Positions 13,201-25,454 of a stretch of 64,000 nucleotides of DNA are shown here, in pieces. The stretch is taken from contig JBAIAA010000534.1 in the NCBI GenBank assembly GCA_037893245.1, positions 1 through 64,000 on the forward strand, written 5' to 3'. Origin of the DNA: Crossaster papposus (taxonomy: Eukaryota > Echinodermata > Asteroidea > Velatida > Solasteridae). The translations under genes and the position numbers were made by a program. Below the pieces are notes generated by a model. It was given only the letters and a program-made list of their open reading frames with translations. It did no database searches and was not told where the DNA came from. Positions within the stretch are counted from its first letter, which is position 1. The number at the start of each line of letters is the position of its first letter.

Positions 13201-16200
13201 AAAGTATCAAAAACATAATTGGAACCAGCCAAACAATATCTTGTGCTCCCCGATCCTCGTTTTTCATGCCAGAATCTACGGTAGGATTCCTACTTGTAAG
13301 CTACTCTCGCACTACTTCTGAAATACTTCCTCACCGTTCCTTGTACAACCGATGCTCCTGCTCATGTCGACACTGTTCTTTGGATATCTCACTGCTGATC
13401 ACATCCTTGAGCTCTTTGCTGTCTAGACGATACAGGTTATTCAGCTGCTGTCTGTAACAAATGCAACATTATTTCAAAATAGGACTTGATAAAGATGTCC
13501 GAATTGACTCAACAATCATGGAATTGGTTTTATCCAGCTCTCTTCGAGGTCAGAGCAAACTACAGATACCCACTGACTAAATAAACAATAATTGTTATCC
13601 TTATATAGCACTTTCCTTCGTAACGATGATCTCAAAGCACTCTACGATTATTACCATCAGGACCACGCGGCGGCTGTTTATAGGCGCTTATACAATCAAC
13701 CTCGACCCCCACAGGTACCTATTTGTACTCCTGGGTGGAGGAGGCAATTGTAGTCAAGTGTCTTGCCCACGAGTAGATATAAGGCAATGTGATAAACTGT
13801 CTTGCCCAAGAACACAAGAGCTAGTCACCATACCAGGATCTAAACTCGCATACTGCCACACAAGTTGGGCTCCACAGCCATTGGACCGTTGTTCTCTACA
13901 ACAGATCCAGAGCTATTCTAGGCTCCCACGACCCCACCACCTAATAACGAGTCTCACCTATGCTCATGTTCTCTGCCAGCCAGTAGTTCCTGTAGTTGTT
14001 GTATCTTCCCTTCTTGTTGTTTACACTGAGCTTTCACCAAGTCAACCTCCCGGCCGACAGCTGCTGACCTCATCTGATATTCCTGAGTCTTCTTTACCTG
14101 AGAAAAGGAAGAATAGAACCTCAAGCTCACGGCAACAAACTATGGTTTTGTGCCTTTTAAATAAAATCTGTCGTGCGTTCTTGAGCCTTTACGCGTTCAA
14201 ACAGGTACGTGCACATAGCGCTGAAACTGATCCTCCAGGTTGGGTGGGTTGAGTTGGTTTTTGATTGAAATAGGGGACGAATGACAATAGAGGACAGGAT
14301 ACCCTATTTGAAAAAAGGTTCCCGATTCTGATTTGTGTACAAAACCTATGGGAGGTCTTCTGAAAAAAGTACAAACAAAAGGGGGACATTAGAGAGTCCC
14401 TGATTGGATCGAGGTGTCTACACACTTGCATGGGTTGTTGGGTTTGCATGGCAAAGTTGAGCTAGATTTAGTTCGATGCGGCAGTTCGGTTGCAGCACCA
14501 TGTGCACGCAGTTTTTCCTGTCCACTGGGCTTTTGAAAATATTAAAAAAGTGCCTTTTCGTGTTGGCACACAGAGTCTATTATTAGCGATTTGTGCGTGC
14601 AAGACTCGGTGATGTACCACGTATTGGAGGGAGTTCCCAGTACTATGTATATAGCTAAGCAAGAGAAGATCATCTGACACAGTTACTCACTTCATGAGCG
14701 TGTTGGTTGAGTCTCTCCGTCTCCATCTTGGCTGATGTTGTCTCCATGGCTCTCAGAGTTCCTCTCTGCTCCTCCTCGGCTTTCTGAGAAGCGGCCAACT
14801 TGGAAGTGAGATCGTCCAACTTGGCCTACAATGTAAAATGTAAAACGATGCTGCTTTACAAATTAATTTTACTTCTTATTTTTGTTTTCACTTCGTGCAG
14901 TTTTGTATATGGTATACCCATTGGTTTCTCCATTATAAGGGGCCTCATCCTGAGGGTACGGTGTTGATGTGACTGGATTAGACTGTACTGACCAAAGTAC
15001 GCGGGGCTTAGAGGGTCTGACCTGACATTCCTCCATGTGGCCCCCCAGTCTGATTCTAGACTCCTTCTCATTCATTAATGCTTGCTTTAGTCTGGTGCTG
15101 GCCTGGATGGCAACGTCTTGTAGTTCACGCTCTTCATTGGCTAAACACAAAAGGAAAGTCTTTTGCTTAACATAAATTTCTTAATGAAATGCAATAATTT
15201 TAGATCTAATGCCAAGATGAGTCTGGTTTGGCCGAGGATGGGAGCCAGAATAAAAACAGCTACAGTGTGAAAGGAAAACTTTCAGGTTTAGCTCGATGCA
15301 TCCGTTATACTTTAACCAGTTCGCGCCCGGGATTATTTTAACATCACCGAGCCGAGGGGCGGGATTATTTTTAACGAAACTCGATCCAAAGCGGGTTCAG
15401 GCCGATAGTACCGGGAAGCACACCCAAGCATTTCCGGCCTTGCTCGCTGCCGACAGACATTTCCTGCCTTACTCGTGGCGTCTTTATGCGTCATCCGTTT
15501 TGAATTTGGGTTTGCGTTTATATACGTCATCCGGCGCGAACTGGTTAAGCAGGTAATTGGAGTATGCAGTATGGGTTTATGCAGACTGGAATTATACCAC
15601 GTAATTTGTTTTACCAAGGACTGATCGATTGAGATCTGGGAGAGAAATGTGGCTGGTTACCTCTTGACTGTAGCTCTTTGATGTGATCGGCCAATCGTAT
15701 CGCTGCTTGCTCAGCCTTCCACCTTCGTTCTCGCTCGCTGTCCAACTCTTGCATCAAGGCCTAAACGAGACAATCTCACATCAATCCCAATTATCAATTA
15801 TTGCACCTCATGAGGGGTCAGGTTGGCGTAGTGGTTCTTTCCTCGCATTCCACCCATGTGACCCGAGAACGATTGATAGTGATCGAGGTACGAGGGCGTT
15901 CTCACCAACCTTTCCATGTCTGCTTCTATGTCGAAGCTGGATTTAAATAACATAGGCCGAGGGTGCCGACAAAACGAATTCTTGGGTTCTTTTCTAGCAT
16001 TTTTTCCAAGTGCCACCACCACTCACCAGTTTGTCAGCGTCTTGCTCTGCCGTGGTCTGAACGACTCTCTGAGCACGGCGAGGATGACCTCTAACCTCTG
16101 GGCCACTAGGTGGCGACCCAGTGCTGGTGCTAGTCACTGACTTGGCTTGTTGCTGCGGATGTGTGCTTGTTGCAGACCTGAATAGGAACAATAATTTGAA

Positions 16201-19200
16201 CGATAATATAAACATCCTGAACACTTTCTCAGCTCCCAGAGTAGTGGAAAAGCTTGAGGAAAAAATGTTGCAACCCGACGTTTTTTTCCTTCGTATATAA
16301 TCTCAATGAAGGTCAACCAGTGAAAAAATTTTCCAATTTCTCAATAGACTTTGTACCCAAACGCGGAAGTAGCATCATGATACTACATTCTTTGACACTA
16401 GCTTTTGTTTACAACTGCTGAAGTAACGTCAGGATACTACATTCCTTCCCTATAAAATCAATCATCTCTGCCCTCGCAGGTTACCCATTTATTTGCAAGT
16501 GACAAAAAGCCATAAGTGTCAAAGAGCTGTTCACCTTGTTGGTTGCTGGCTCTCCATCTTGTGTTTCCTTCCTTCCGAGGTCCGTGTCTGCCTGACGTTG
16601 GGTGCCTTAGCTCCCTTGGCTCTCTGCTTGATCACAGCTCCCATGGAGGACCCACGGCTGTCCCCATCACTCTCATCGGTGTGATCTATGTCTGGAAGAT
16701 AAACACAGATCTAAGATCCATGTTCACTAGAATGAGGCAATTTGCAATTGTATAGATAGAATGCAATTGTATAGACTTGTATTCAGCAATAAATAGGTTA
16801 GGTTGATATATTAACACCACAGTGCCTCGATGTTTATTTCAAAGCTTGCATTTACAGTAAGTCAATGTTTCATTACGAAGGGAAACATAAGGCACACTGT
16901 TTATACAATGTATCAAAACATGTCTTTATGGTATTTTTTTTTGAGTGAGGGAACCGGTCTTAAACACAGTGTTTTTAGAAGGTAGCCCTTGAAGGGAGGA
17001 GAGTTTGGACTCACCTCTCTTGGGGTTCCTTGACCTGTGTGACCTCTGTCTGTTAGTCGTCTCATCATCTCTGAGACTGCCTGGACTCATTGGGGCACTG
17101 TGGCTTCCAACACTCCTAGCGTCCTGTCTTCTGGTCATGATGTCAGCTAGCTGGTTCTCTAGCTGCTTTAGCCGCTTCTCGTGGTCTGTTGCGCCAGCCT
17201 GTCAGCGATTACAACAAAAACTAGAAAAAGGGCACTCGATAGAGTGCAGACCTCTGACTCACTTGCCAAAAACACCCTATCTCCCAAATCATTCAAAGTT
17301 ATCTAGTCTCCTGATTTGTATCCAGATCAATCTGAAAATTTACAGTAATCATCCTTGACCCATAAGCTATCTACCACTAAATTTTCGTTAAAATCCCTCC
17401 CGTAGTTTTTCCACAATCCTACTAACAGACAAACAGACTTGGATGAATAACCTCCGCCATCTGAGATGGGCAGAGGTCATACCTGAAATTCCAGAGTTAC
17501 TCCCGAGCAAAAAATATCATAAGAAACTCTGGTCAACCTAAGACTTAGTTTTATAAAACCCCGGACAAAAAAAACACACCTGACTGGACTAAAATATGCA
17601 TTTGTTGATCTTATGAGGCAGTTAATTACCCCTATGTGAATCAAAGGTCGAAATGTTCATGTAGCACATGTATTGAATTTAAGTTTGGGACACAATTTGG
17701 TTGGCCGAGACTCTGCAATTAATCCACTGATTGAGGTTCATACCCTCCTGTCGGCCTGCTTCATCATCGTGATGTTGACGCCAGGTCTGGTGTCGGTGTC
17801 CGTTGTGGTGGTTGCCCCTGACGACACGACAGCTCGCTGACGGAACCGATCCAGCATCTGATCAATTCTTGGCGTCGTCAGATTCACCGCAGGCTCCTGA
17901 TATTAACAGATAAAACTTGTCAGCGATGCAAGCTCAAAATGTTAATTAAAAACCCTCATGGAGCGTTCTCCAAGAGGGTTTAAGCAGGCTGGGCTAACAT
18001 TTTGAAAATATTACGCAGCTTCAATAAATTGATGCAGAACAGTTACAAAAATTCTCCGACCTGTTATTTCTAACATCACCAACTTCAAACTTTATCTAAA
18101 GATGGTTTCCTACATTACAAGATCTCTGTTACTGCAATTAGCAGCTTTGTAATTTACCTGAATAATTTTATGCTTTTAATGACATTTGTATGGTTTTTGT
18201 TGTTAAATTACAAGCAGATCAATAAATCTGGCATACTTGCCAGTCTTTTCTCCTTACCTGAGCATTTCCGGTGGTAGAATCTGAGCTGAGAAGGAACTCC
18301 AAGTACTGGTCTAATCCTGAAAGAATTTGGTCGCATAAAAAAGGATTTTAATACAAAAATGTGTGGTTTCTTCCTATATTAGGATTTATCAATGGTGAAG
18401 TTCTCAAAACATAAAAATGTAATTTGTAAAATAGGGCACAACAATTCTAAATAATTCACCTTTTATACTTTAATTATCCAATCAATAAAGTGTTGGAAAA
18501 TACAAAAGAAATGTATTGGGCACAGTTAAAACTTGACCCTAACCACCCCAAATCTTCTATAATCCTTTTGCAAAATGCAGGATTTTGCAGGATTGAAGTC
18601 ACTTGGAAATTGATGCATCGGTCGTCTTGTGATTGGCAAAAATGTGAGGGCTTCTGGCAAAATGAGACAGAACTAGGCAAATGTTTAAACAAGGGTTCTC
18701 ATGTATTAGAAATGAGGATACTCTTCTCCTTACAATGCTGTGTTGCACTTCAATCGGACATTCCGTTAAAAAGGTATGGCTGTTTAACCCCAACTCCCTC
18801 ACCATTGTTATTGAACAATACAATTCCTTCAAAATCCTCCAACTTCCTTTGTTGTGTAGGGAGTTAGGGTTCAAGTTCGCATTTATCAACATGTCGCCAA
18901 AGTAAAATATTGAGAAAAAGGCCTTTGAAGTTTCGAGTTTTGTAACATGTTATATGGACAAATGCCAAATGCCAAAATGCTTGTTTTTCCCTAAAAACAC
19001 TTTTTTTCATTACTTTTATACTATTTCTTCACAAAATATAGTTAGTTGGCATACCAAAGATTACAATTATCAATAAATCTGAAAAATAAAAAAATCCCCC
19101 ATTATTAATTATTTTGCAGTTTTTTCAACTATACCCTGTGCCCAGTTCCGTCTCATTTTGCCAGAAAACCTCACAAATTATTTACTTGTCTTGTCATTGA

Positions 19201-21223
19201 CTCGAGATGGAGTTTCGATGACTTCATTTACAACCCCCACCCATTCTCTTTACCTGGTATGTCAGCCAGTGCGTCCTGCGTGGTTACACGCTGTCCTTGT
19301 CTGTTTATACCGTCCAATACTTGAAGCCAGGGAAGGGAATGCAACATAGCCATACGATACCCTAGAAAGTAGAAAGTAAAGCAAAAATTGCCCATTACTT
19401 TTAAAACAATTTCAAATAACAAGCTGTAGTACACTATCGGGAAAGAATGTAATTGGAGTAAAAATAATAGTACAGGGTTGTGTTGTCTTGAAGAAGCAAC
19501 TTTTCAACAATTATATTTTAGAAACTACTATTTGATGAAAGCAAAGATGGTGAACTACTTGAGTCTTTGAGTCTACGAAGGATTAACCCTTTCTTTGCAA
19601 CAATTTTATTTTTTACTATGCTCAAAACAATTGAGTGAACTTAACATTGGAAAGGGTTAACCCAATTAGTGCTGGGCAAGTGATTTAACCCAATGTTTGT
19701 TTATTCTCAGAATCCTTTAAAAAAAATGCCATAACAATTTTTCAGAATTTTGCACAATTTAGAGGGTAGGTCTCAGCTAATATTGTTTTAGTAAAATGCT
19801 TAAGAGGCGGTGGCCTCAATTCTACCCAAATGTTACCCCCCCCCCCCCTTAACGATTCTCCCACACCTTCCCATCCCTTCTACTAAGAATCAGGAGAAGA
19901 CAAGCACATTTGAACTGCTAAGCAGTTTTGAGTAAAATGTCCGTTGTGCTTTTTACCGGGAAGATGACACACAGGGTTATTTTCATCATCCTGCGCCAAC
20001 ACAAGGTCTTGTAGACGCTCCAGTCCGCTCACACACTCCACGATGTGATCAACCGAATCTAGCTGGTTCCCTTGCAACTCAAGATGTGTCAGGCTGGACT
20101 GGGAACCGTGGAGGGCCACCAGACCGCCGAGGTCCGTTATGATGTTGTAGGACAGGTTAAGTCTTTTCAGAGACCTGTGAGATTAGCAAGAAATGATTTT
20201 TTTTAAAGAAAAACCAACATATCCCGTTTTGGGGCGAAAAAATTGAAAGAATGTTGCAACTTTTTAAAATATTATCTCAATGAATGTTAATCAATGCAAA
20301 AATATTGAAAGATACATTTCCAATTTTGGTCCTCACCTTAAACTGCCGAGACCGGTCACAACCTTGATCCAATTACAAGATAAATTCAACGTCCGAAGAC
20401 CAGTCAGTGATTCCAAGCCTTCGATACAGGCAATCCGATTGGACGAAAGATCCAAGTGTTGAAGATGCCGCAGACCAATTAGTCCGTCGATGGTGCTAAT
20501 CTGATTGCAATGGAGGTTGAGTGTGTGAAGACTGGATGCCAGACGCAGACTACTCAGGCTGCAGACTCCAGCATCAATCATGCATAATTCATGAGGGTGG
20601 CTGAGGTCAGGGTTCACATGCTGGTCTTTTGTCGTGCCAGTCAGTCGGACTTTTAAATTCTTGGTAGGAAATTGCCTCTGATGAAAAAAAAAGCCAAAAG
20701 TTAAAATAAAAGTAAACAGAAAAAGGTTGGTTGCACCAGGTAGCACTATCCAGCAAGGAAATAATAAATGACCAAATATTTGTTAAATATTTACTAGTTA
20801 CTACTATTTTTACTATAGTGGCCCATTTGATTTAAATAGGGGGGGCCTACTTAAAATTTAACATGATGAAATAATAAACAATGCCATTCCATATAATTAA
20901 TGAATTATGACACTATTTAAATAATCCCCCCCCCCTCCCCAAATAAAAATAAATTGTGGCTGCATTCCCCTTTATAATTTATACATATATACAAAAAAAT
21001 GCAAAGCTTTAAATCTTATAATTTATACAGTCAATAATCACTAGGCTTACTTTAGTACTGGGTTTTCTCTCGAAACTGGTGCAATGAAAGTTTTTTTATG
21101 AGACAGTCAAAAGTTTAGTTTTACAACATTTTTGACATAATTAAGCGAGCGCGTTTGATTAAACAATTTGAATTTTTAAGATAGAAAGGACCACCAAATC
21201 CTTACCACGGTTATGGCTTCCAT
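7248..21223 (-). CDS. LRRCC1: Leucine-rich repeat and coiled-coil domain-containing protein 1 (centrosomal)
   Basis: LRRCC1 (CLERC/VFL1 family) is a centriole and centrosome protein known for roles in centrosome integrity, mitosis and cilia. Twenty-three coding exons join in phase: 21206-21223, 20337-20677, 19957-20174, 19254-19361, 18258-18316, 17744-17896, 17015-17198, 16535-16691, 16027-16177, 15661-15760, 15022-15140, 14691-14825, 13958-14097, 13335-13451, 12758-12842, 11926-12039, 11591-11662, 11208-11382, 10484-10647, 9923-10131, 9495-9632, 7763-7898, 7248-7373. The sum is about 1,072 aa; human is 1,032. Exons 2-3 encode leucine-rich repeats (LHTLNLHCNQIS, LRTLNLSCNWI) closed by the cap NPVCHLPG. 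Exons 5-9 are a polar linker. The rest is coiled coil with family-specific stretches such as ERRWKAEQA, WSQELAQQG, SSLAQDRGRLEA and DQTDTIRKLK. The first exon codes only MEAITV. Intron positions are inferred from splice consensus and phase. Confidence 0.93.
9277..9478. mobile_element. Fold-back MITE family B, copy 1
   Basis: A non-coding element in a LRRCC1 intron with long terminal inverted repeats beginning GGGGCCAATTTCACGGAGCT and continuing GCTAAGCACAAA. The far end is the reverse complement (TGTGCTTAGCAGCTCCG). Three related copies lie at 23883-24105, 28731-28957 and 54499-54742. There is no coding capacity, so it would need a transposase from elsewhere. Confidence 0.8.
9836..9921. repeat. 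18-bp minisatellite beside an LRRCC1 splice donor
   Basis: About four tandem copies of CTACCTCCCTAGCCCCGC on the plus strand. The array begins right after the donor of the exon ending at 9923. On the transcript strand the unit reads GCGGGGCTAGGGAGGTAG, so each copy contains AGGTAG, a weak donor-like word. Confidence 0.85.
10981..11050 (+). repeat. Possible tRNA-derived SINE head
   Basis: TTGGTAGAGCATCGGAATGG followed by GGAGGTTCAAGCTCTGG resembles A-box and B-box promoter parts of a tRNA-headed SINE. A similar fragment lies at about 44678-44740. No tail was identified. It sits in a LRRCC1 intron. Confidence 0.4.
11171..11210. repeat. 10-bp tandem repeat across an LRRCC1 splice donor
   Basis: Four copies of TCTTGACCTC or a near variant. 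On the transcript strand the unit is GGTCAAGAGA, and the first copy supplies the donor of the exon ending at 11208 (G|GTCAGG). Each further copy offers another GGTCAAGAG donor-like word 10, 20 and 30 bases downstream. Confidence 0.85.
12295..12422 (-). mobile_element. Family D MITE, partial copy
   Basis: Contains the reverse complement of the family D words TTTTATC, GAAGCAGCAAAAGT and TCTCAAAATCTAAAG, and ends with AGTGTCCCTTA. Full-length relatives lie at 27403-27767 and 39811-40185. It is in a LRRCC1 intron. Confidence 0.55.
12875..13202. mobile_element. Family C MITE in a LRRCC1 intron
   Basis: About 328 bp bounded by inverted ends related to TTTAAAGGTAGGATACACCA. One end continues TTTGCAGATAT, the other runs through a conserved block with TCATGATAATTCAAGCAATT. 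The core contains the GATCGCGATAAAAAC and CTGCCCGACGCCGG blocks found in the other copies. It has no coding capacity and ends about 130 bp from the LRRCC1 exon at 13335-13451. Confidence 0.8.
15312..15548. mobile_element. TTAA-flanked MITE family A, copy 1
   Basis: Ends are TTAACCAGTTCGCGCC and its inverse GGCGCGAACTGGTTAA, so a TTAA is present at both edges, as in piggyBac-type target duplication. It is about 237 bp and diverged from copies 2, 4 and 5. It sits in a LRRCC1 intron. Like all five copies it keeps one frame open, probably by chance or recent origin. Confidence 0.8.
15815..15900 (+). repeat. Truncated tRNA-headed SINE
   Basis: The segment GGTTGGCGTAGTGGTTCTTT followed by CCTCGCATTCCACCCATGTGACCC matches the head of the fuller SINE at 33585-33860. 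The B-box half and tail are not recognisable here. It lies in a LRRCC1 intron. Confidence 0.6.
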
Positions 21224-21592
21224 TTTAAGGATGAATTGATTCAAATTGCGAGCTAATTGTAGACTGATTTTGATAAATAAGTGTTAAACCACAGTTAATT
21301 GAACTGCGCGCCATGCACTTCGTTCGTTTTCCAAACCCCAGCTTCGTCTCTGTTGCATGCATTGGCTTCGTTCATGTAATTTTGCAATGATACGAACGGT
21401 GATGGAGTCACAGCCGAGCCTCAATTTGGGTTTGGAAAACAGTCATCAAGCCGCCGTTGGAGGCGTTATAACATGGCAGCCCCCAGTGAACTGTATCGAT
21501 CTAAAAAAAAACAGCTTCAACTTTTCCTTTATTTCGCCGACATTTTTCGCAATTAGTGGTAGACAAAAGCGGAATTAAACAGACTATACAAA
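21224..21592. promoter_or_regulatory. Shared divergent promoter region of LRRCC1 and TMEM70
   Basis: Only 369 bp separate the two start codons, which face away from each other, so both promoters and 5' UTRs must lie here or overlap the genes. A palindromic element occupies about a third of it (21325-21446). I see no clear TATA box. Transcription start sites cannot be placed from the sequence. Confidence 0.65.
21325..21446. mobile_element. Palindromic MITE family G, copy in the LRRCC1-TMEM70 promoter
   Basis: Inverted ends CGTTTTCCAAACCCCAGCTT and the inverse TTGGGTTTGGAAAAC enclose about 80 bp containing GGCTTCGTTCATG and GTGATGGAG. A second copy is at 35277-35393 and a half copy at about 11117-11146. 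Confidence 0.7.
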
Positions 21593-22684
21593 ATGGCATT
21601 TAGCACACGTTGTTTTTCGTGCCTCTTAAGACTTAAACGTGTTCCTATAAAGCAAAGTTTGCGACACGTTGAAAACGATGGACATCGTGTTGGTGTTGGC
21701 AAATATAGCGGAATCGGGGAAGTGGATGGGGTACGGTTAATGACATCCGGGAGCTGGAGGGTTTTGAAGAGACTAACGAGTGGCCGTACCAGTACGACTA
21801 CGAAGGTAAACAAAAACTCTCCTGCGAAATACTCTACATTATGAGCCACATCAATAAGCCACATTATGACATTGTCATTGATGCCAGAAAGTTAACAAAA
21901 TAAGTTGTTTCATGATGATGAGCCATGAGGTGTAAACATGAGAATTCCAGTTAAGCTCCCAATATCATTGGTTTTAGAGCTGGAATTCTCAAGCTAATGA
22001 TGAGGTGAGAATATAGAATGTTCTGCCTCTACTTTGTCAGGGAGAAATTTAGATAGTTCTCTTAGAGGTTTTTTGTTTTGTAATTAAATTTTTCATTTCC
22101 TCCTCAAGGTCATTGTGCATTGTCGACCAATGAGCCAATACTTCAAGAAAGATGAAGACGCTCAACGAATGCAACGAGCATTTGAACAGTCCAGAATGCA
22201 ACAAATGAAAGGAGACGACGGGAGCCAACTCATTTATGAGGTCCGAAGTCTAGGCATGATGCGATTCTGCACTCTGTTCTTCTATGCCAGTGCCCTGGTT
22301 GGACTATACATGTCACCTGATCTCATATCTAGTGCCCTGGATCACGACTCGGTCAACAGCGAAATGATCTTTAGTTTGTTAAGCGTGGGCTTTGGTGTAG
22401 TGGTACTTCCCATTGCCATAACGATGTTCAACAACCGCCTGGTGTTGCGCATGTATTACAGCAAAGCTCAGCGGTCCTACGTTGCCATGACACAGACTCC
22501 AGCCCTGACTCTCAGACGAGCAGAGTTCCGGCAAAGCGATGTTGTCCCGACAGTGAAAAACCCCAGCTCTATTCTCGCGTTCTTTAAATTGAACACACTG
22601 ACTGTTAACGGCCGGCCTTACTTTGTCAGTCCTTATAACTTTAAACTGCCCAGTGATTTCAATTATCTCATGGGATACATTTAA
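21593..22684 (+). CDS. TMEM70: Transmembrane protein 70, mitochondrial assembly factor
   Basis: Two exons, 21593-21805 and 22109-22684, join in phase to give 262 aa; human TMEM70 is 260. TMEM70 is an inner mitochondrial membrane protein that helps assemble the c-ring of ATP synthase and complex I. The N-terminus is basic and free of acidic residues for about 25 positions, as in a mitochondrial presequence. The mature part holds the family stretch LIYEVRS, two hydrophobic segments (around FCTLFFYASALVGLYM and FSLLSVGFGVVVLPIAI), and the conserved end FNYLMGYI, matching human YIHLMGY. The intron (21806-22108) has a GTAAAC donor and a pyrimidine-rich acceptor. The gene is head-to-head with LRRCC1 and convergent with the PLC-gamma gene. 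Confidence 0.93.
21943..21995. repeat. Inverted repeat in the TMEM70 intron
   Basis: GAGAATTCCAG and CTGGAATTCTC face each other across about 30 bases, with AAGCTC and GAGC extending the stem. It could form a hairpin in the intron. No related copy was noticed. Confidence 0.6.
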
Positions 22685-23109
22685 TTCAGATTTATTGGGA
22701 ATTTGTGTTTTGTGCAGTGCAGCAGGTAGTTCGAGCAAGGTGTTGAAAAAAAAGAGGGGTTAAATTTGAGTTAGTTACAAGATAACTTGACTGCCAGAAA
22801 AGGGGTCCAATTGTTTGTGTTACATCTGACACATTCTATCTCCAAGAGAACTTGCATAAAGCAAAGTAACTGCAATTTTTATTTATTTTTTAAATGAAGT
22901 CACTTTTAACAACCCCCCCCCCAAAAAAAAAGTCATACTAATGGACTGACCCGTGTCGGATGTATGCATGGGTCACAAGTTGGGGGCAAAGGTCATATCG
23001 CATGACTGCCATCTGGCTGCATTGGGAACGACGCGTTCCTGCTGCATTTGTGCACTAGGAATGTTAACCTAGCCAATCCTTCCTCACTTTTGTCTAGCAT
23101 GCAGCAAAA

Positions 23110-23115
23110 AATAAA
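23110..23115 (+). terminator. Candidate poly(A) signal for TMEM70
   Basis: AATAAA about 425 bases after the TMEM70 stop, within AAAAAATAAATCAATATAAA. The assignment is by position and hexamer only. Confidence 0.4.
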
Positions 23116-23882
23116 TCAATATAAATCAATGTAAAGACCCGATTATTCAAGATGAAATGCAGAAAGATTTAATGTCATTCTTCATCATGTCACAAGTTGT
23201 TTATAAGAAGAAAAATAGAAGTGAACAAGTTCAATATAATGCTGTCCCATACTTATTAACCACAGTTAAAAGAATAAAACTATTGACAGAACTCAACAAC
23301 TCAGAAAAACTATGCCGGATGTTAAATAGAGAAGCAGCCTATACAAAAATAAATGTCGAATGCCATTTCTTTTGATTCATTAAGTAAACATTCAATGCCC
23401 ACCAAATTGTATCAACCATCTGTTTTTAATTGCAAACTTGCATCAATTAATCCAACTGAAACCAATAGAAAATGTGGGTAGATCTATCATCAAGGCAACT
23501 TACAAACTATTGGATTTTAATTTAATGTCCATCACTTTCTGTCAAATTGCCTGCGAGTTGAATTTTTTTGTTATAACTTAATGTCAGCAAGTTTGTGTTA
23601 CTGTGTTTCTTATTATTTTATTGTTATCAAGTCCAATACATGTACATATATCTACATATGGAGGAAAGCTGCATACAAATTAAATTCCCAAAATCAACTT
23701 TTGGGAACAAAACATACTAAAAGTCCCAAAGGAATTTGAACTATTTCCTTTTCAAACATAGTGTCAAGTTAATATGTGAATGATGATTAGATAGGTTCCT
23801 TGACTCTAGCCTACTACTAACCCACTCATTGACACCAAGGAACAGAACCAGAATATAAATATCACAGCATTTGTTTCACCAG

Positions 23883-24105
23883 AGGCCAATTTCACGAAGC
23901 TGCTAAGCACAAATAATTGCTTAGCATAAACCTTCTTTCTTGGCAAAAACAGGGTTACAAACAAAATTGTTTGGTGACATATATTGTTTGTGACTGGTAT
24001 TCAGCTAGTTTTTGCTTAGCATGAAAATCACATGGAGTTTTGGCCGGAAACCTGTTTTTACTGAGCAAGACTTTTTTGTGCTTAGCAGCTCCATGATATT
24101 GGACC
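23883..24105. mobile_element. Fold-back MITE family B, copy 2
   Basis: Ends GGCCAATTTCACGAAGCTGC and GCAGCTCCATGATATTGG are inverted. The inner arms repeat TGCTTAGCAT and the middle contains AAAACAGGGTTACAAACAAA. It is related to copies at 9277, 28731 and 54499. Confidence 0.8.
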
Positions 24106-24489
24106 CTGTTAAAGATGAGGCGGCTTGGATAAGGTTGGATAATGACCTTTTTTACTTTACAGGAAATATACATGTGTATTACACATGCGATGCATAATAA
24201 ATGACATTTACATATAAATGAGACATTTACACTTATTATATACATGTACAGCAAGTTGTTTTTTTCACGGCAAAAAAAAAAAAGGTTTATCTGTCACTAG
24301 CTGCTCAATTGTTAGATTCTATCGACTGATAATAAAATATCCATCAGTTATTGGTCTTTAATTCAATTTTAGAGATGAGTGTATTGGCACCCTGTTAAAG
24401 TAGTCGAGAACTAACTATTCTAACAGTAACAGTGAGACACTATTTGTTGATAGTATAGGGTGTTCTACATGTAAGTTGAAAATCGTTCT

Positions 24490-24671
24490 TTAACCCTCCT
24501 TTATGGTTTGACAGCACAAATGGGTCCTGAGTGCAGCTCCGGTTCCTATGGGGAACACAATTCTGTCTACAGTTTCAATGTACAAACTCTATACACAAAA
24601 AGACACAGTCTGTGCATTTTGGTGCTGCTGAACAACTGACCCATATAGTGACTTGCACATAGGAGGGTTAA
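24490..24671. mobile_element. TTAA-flanked MITE with CCCTCCT ends
   Basis: A 182-bp segment bounded by TTAACCCTCCTTTATG and CATAGGAGGGTTAA. TTAA at both edges followed by CCCT fits the usual piggyBac end and target duplication. It has no coding capacity and is the only copy noticed in the window. Confidence 0.65.
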
Positions 24672-25212
24672 TGTCGAGATAGATTAGCACGGTTAAAACT
24701 ATGTCAGGAATGATAACAATACTTCAGTGTGATTACAGCAGGAAATTCAGCTAGTTCCAGTTTCCATATCTCATCTTGAACATTCCTTTCTTTAAAATAA
24801 AAAAATCGCTTCCTTCAATTTAAGAACATTTAGATTCACAGTACACGATTCACATTCAATGCTACTTGACTACACACTTAGGTTGCACTTTAACACTAAT
24901 TAAGGCTGTTAGAAAACAAAGGGAAGGACCTTGAAAGACTTAAGCAGAATGTTTAATTAAAAGATTGTTGTGCGGATATTTATATATGCTACTTTTAAAC
25001 AGAGTTGTATTCGAGTCCATGCAAGTCCTTTTACAAGTCTTTTCATAAAGCCAGTCCCAAGTAACTGGATGAACAATGACAAAGGAAAGCTTTTTTGTTA
25101 ACAGTTCATTTGAATAGCTTGTGACTTGACTTGAGACTGAAGGACTTGTGATGGACTTGTGATGGACTTGCGAGGACTCGCATACAACTCTGCTTTTAAA
25201 AGCTCTTTCCAG

Positions 25213-25454
25213 TTAACCAGTTCGCGCCGGATGACGTATATAAACGCAAAAATTTCCCCAAATTCAAAACGGATGACGCATAAACACGCCAAGTTCAAGT
25301 TCGGAAATGTATGTCAGCAGCGCGCAAGGCCGGAAATGCGTGGGTGTGCTACCCAGCACTATCGGCCTGAACACGCTTCGGATCGAGTTTCGTTAAAAAT
25401 AATCCCGCCCGTCGGCTCGGCGATGTTAAAATAATCCCGGCGCGAACTGGTTAA
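25213..25454. mobile_element. TTAA-flanked MITE family A, copy 2
   Basis: A 242-bp copy in the opposite orientation to the other four, with TTAACCAGTTCGCGCCGG at one end and the inverse at the other. It is close in sequence to the identical copies 4 and 5. Confidence 0.85.

Noticed and set aside
13626-14252. 208-codon open frame on the plus strand
   Set aside because: It overlaps the LRRCC1 exon 13958-14097 in antisense, and runs through intron sequence. Its composition is not protein-like and no domain is recognised.
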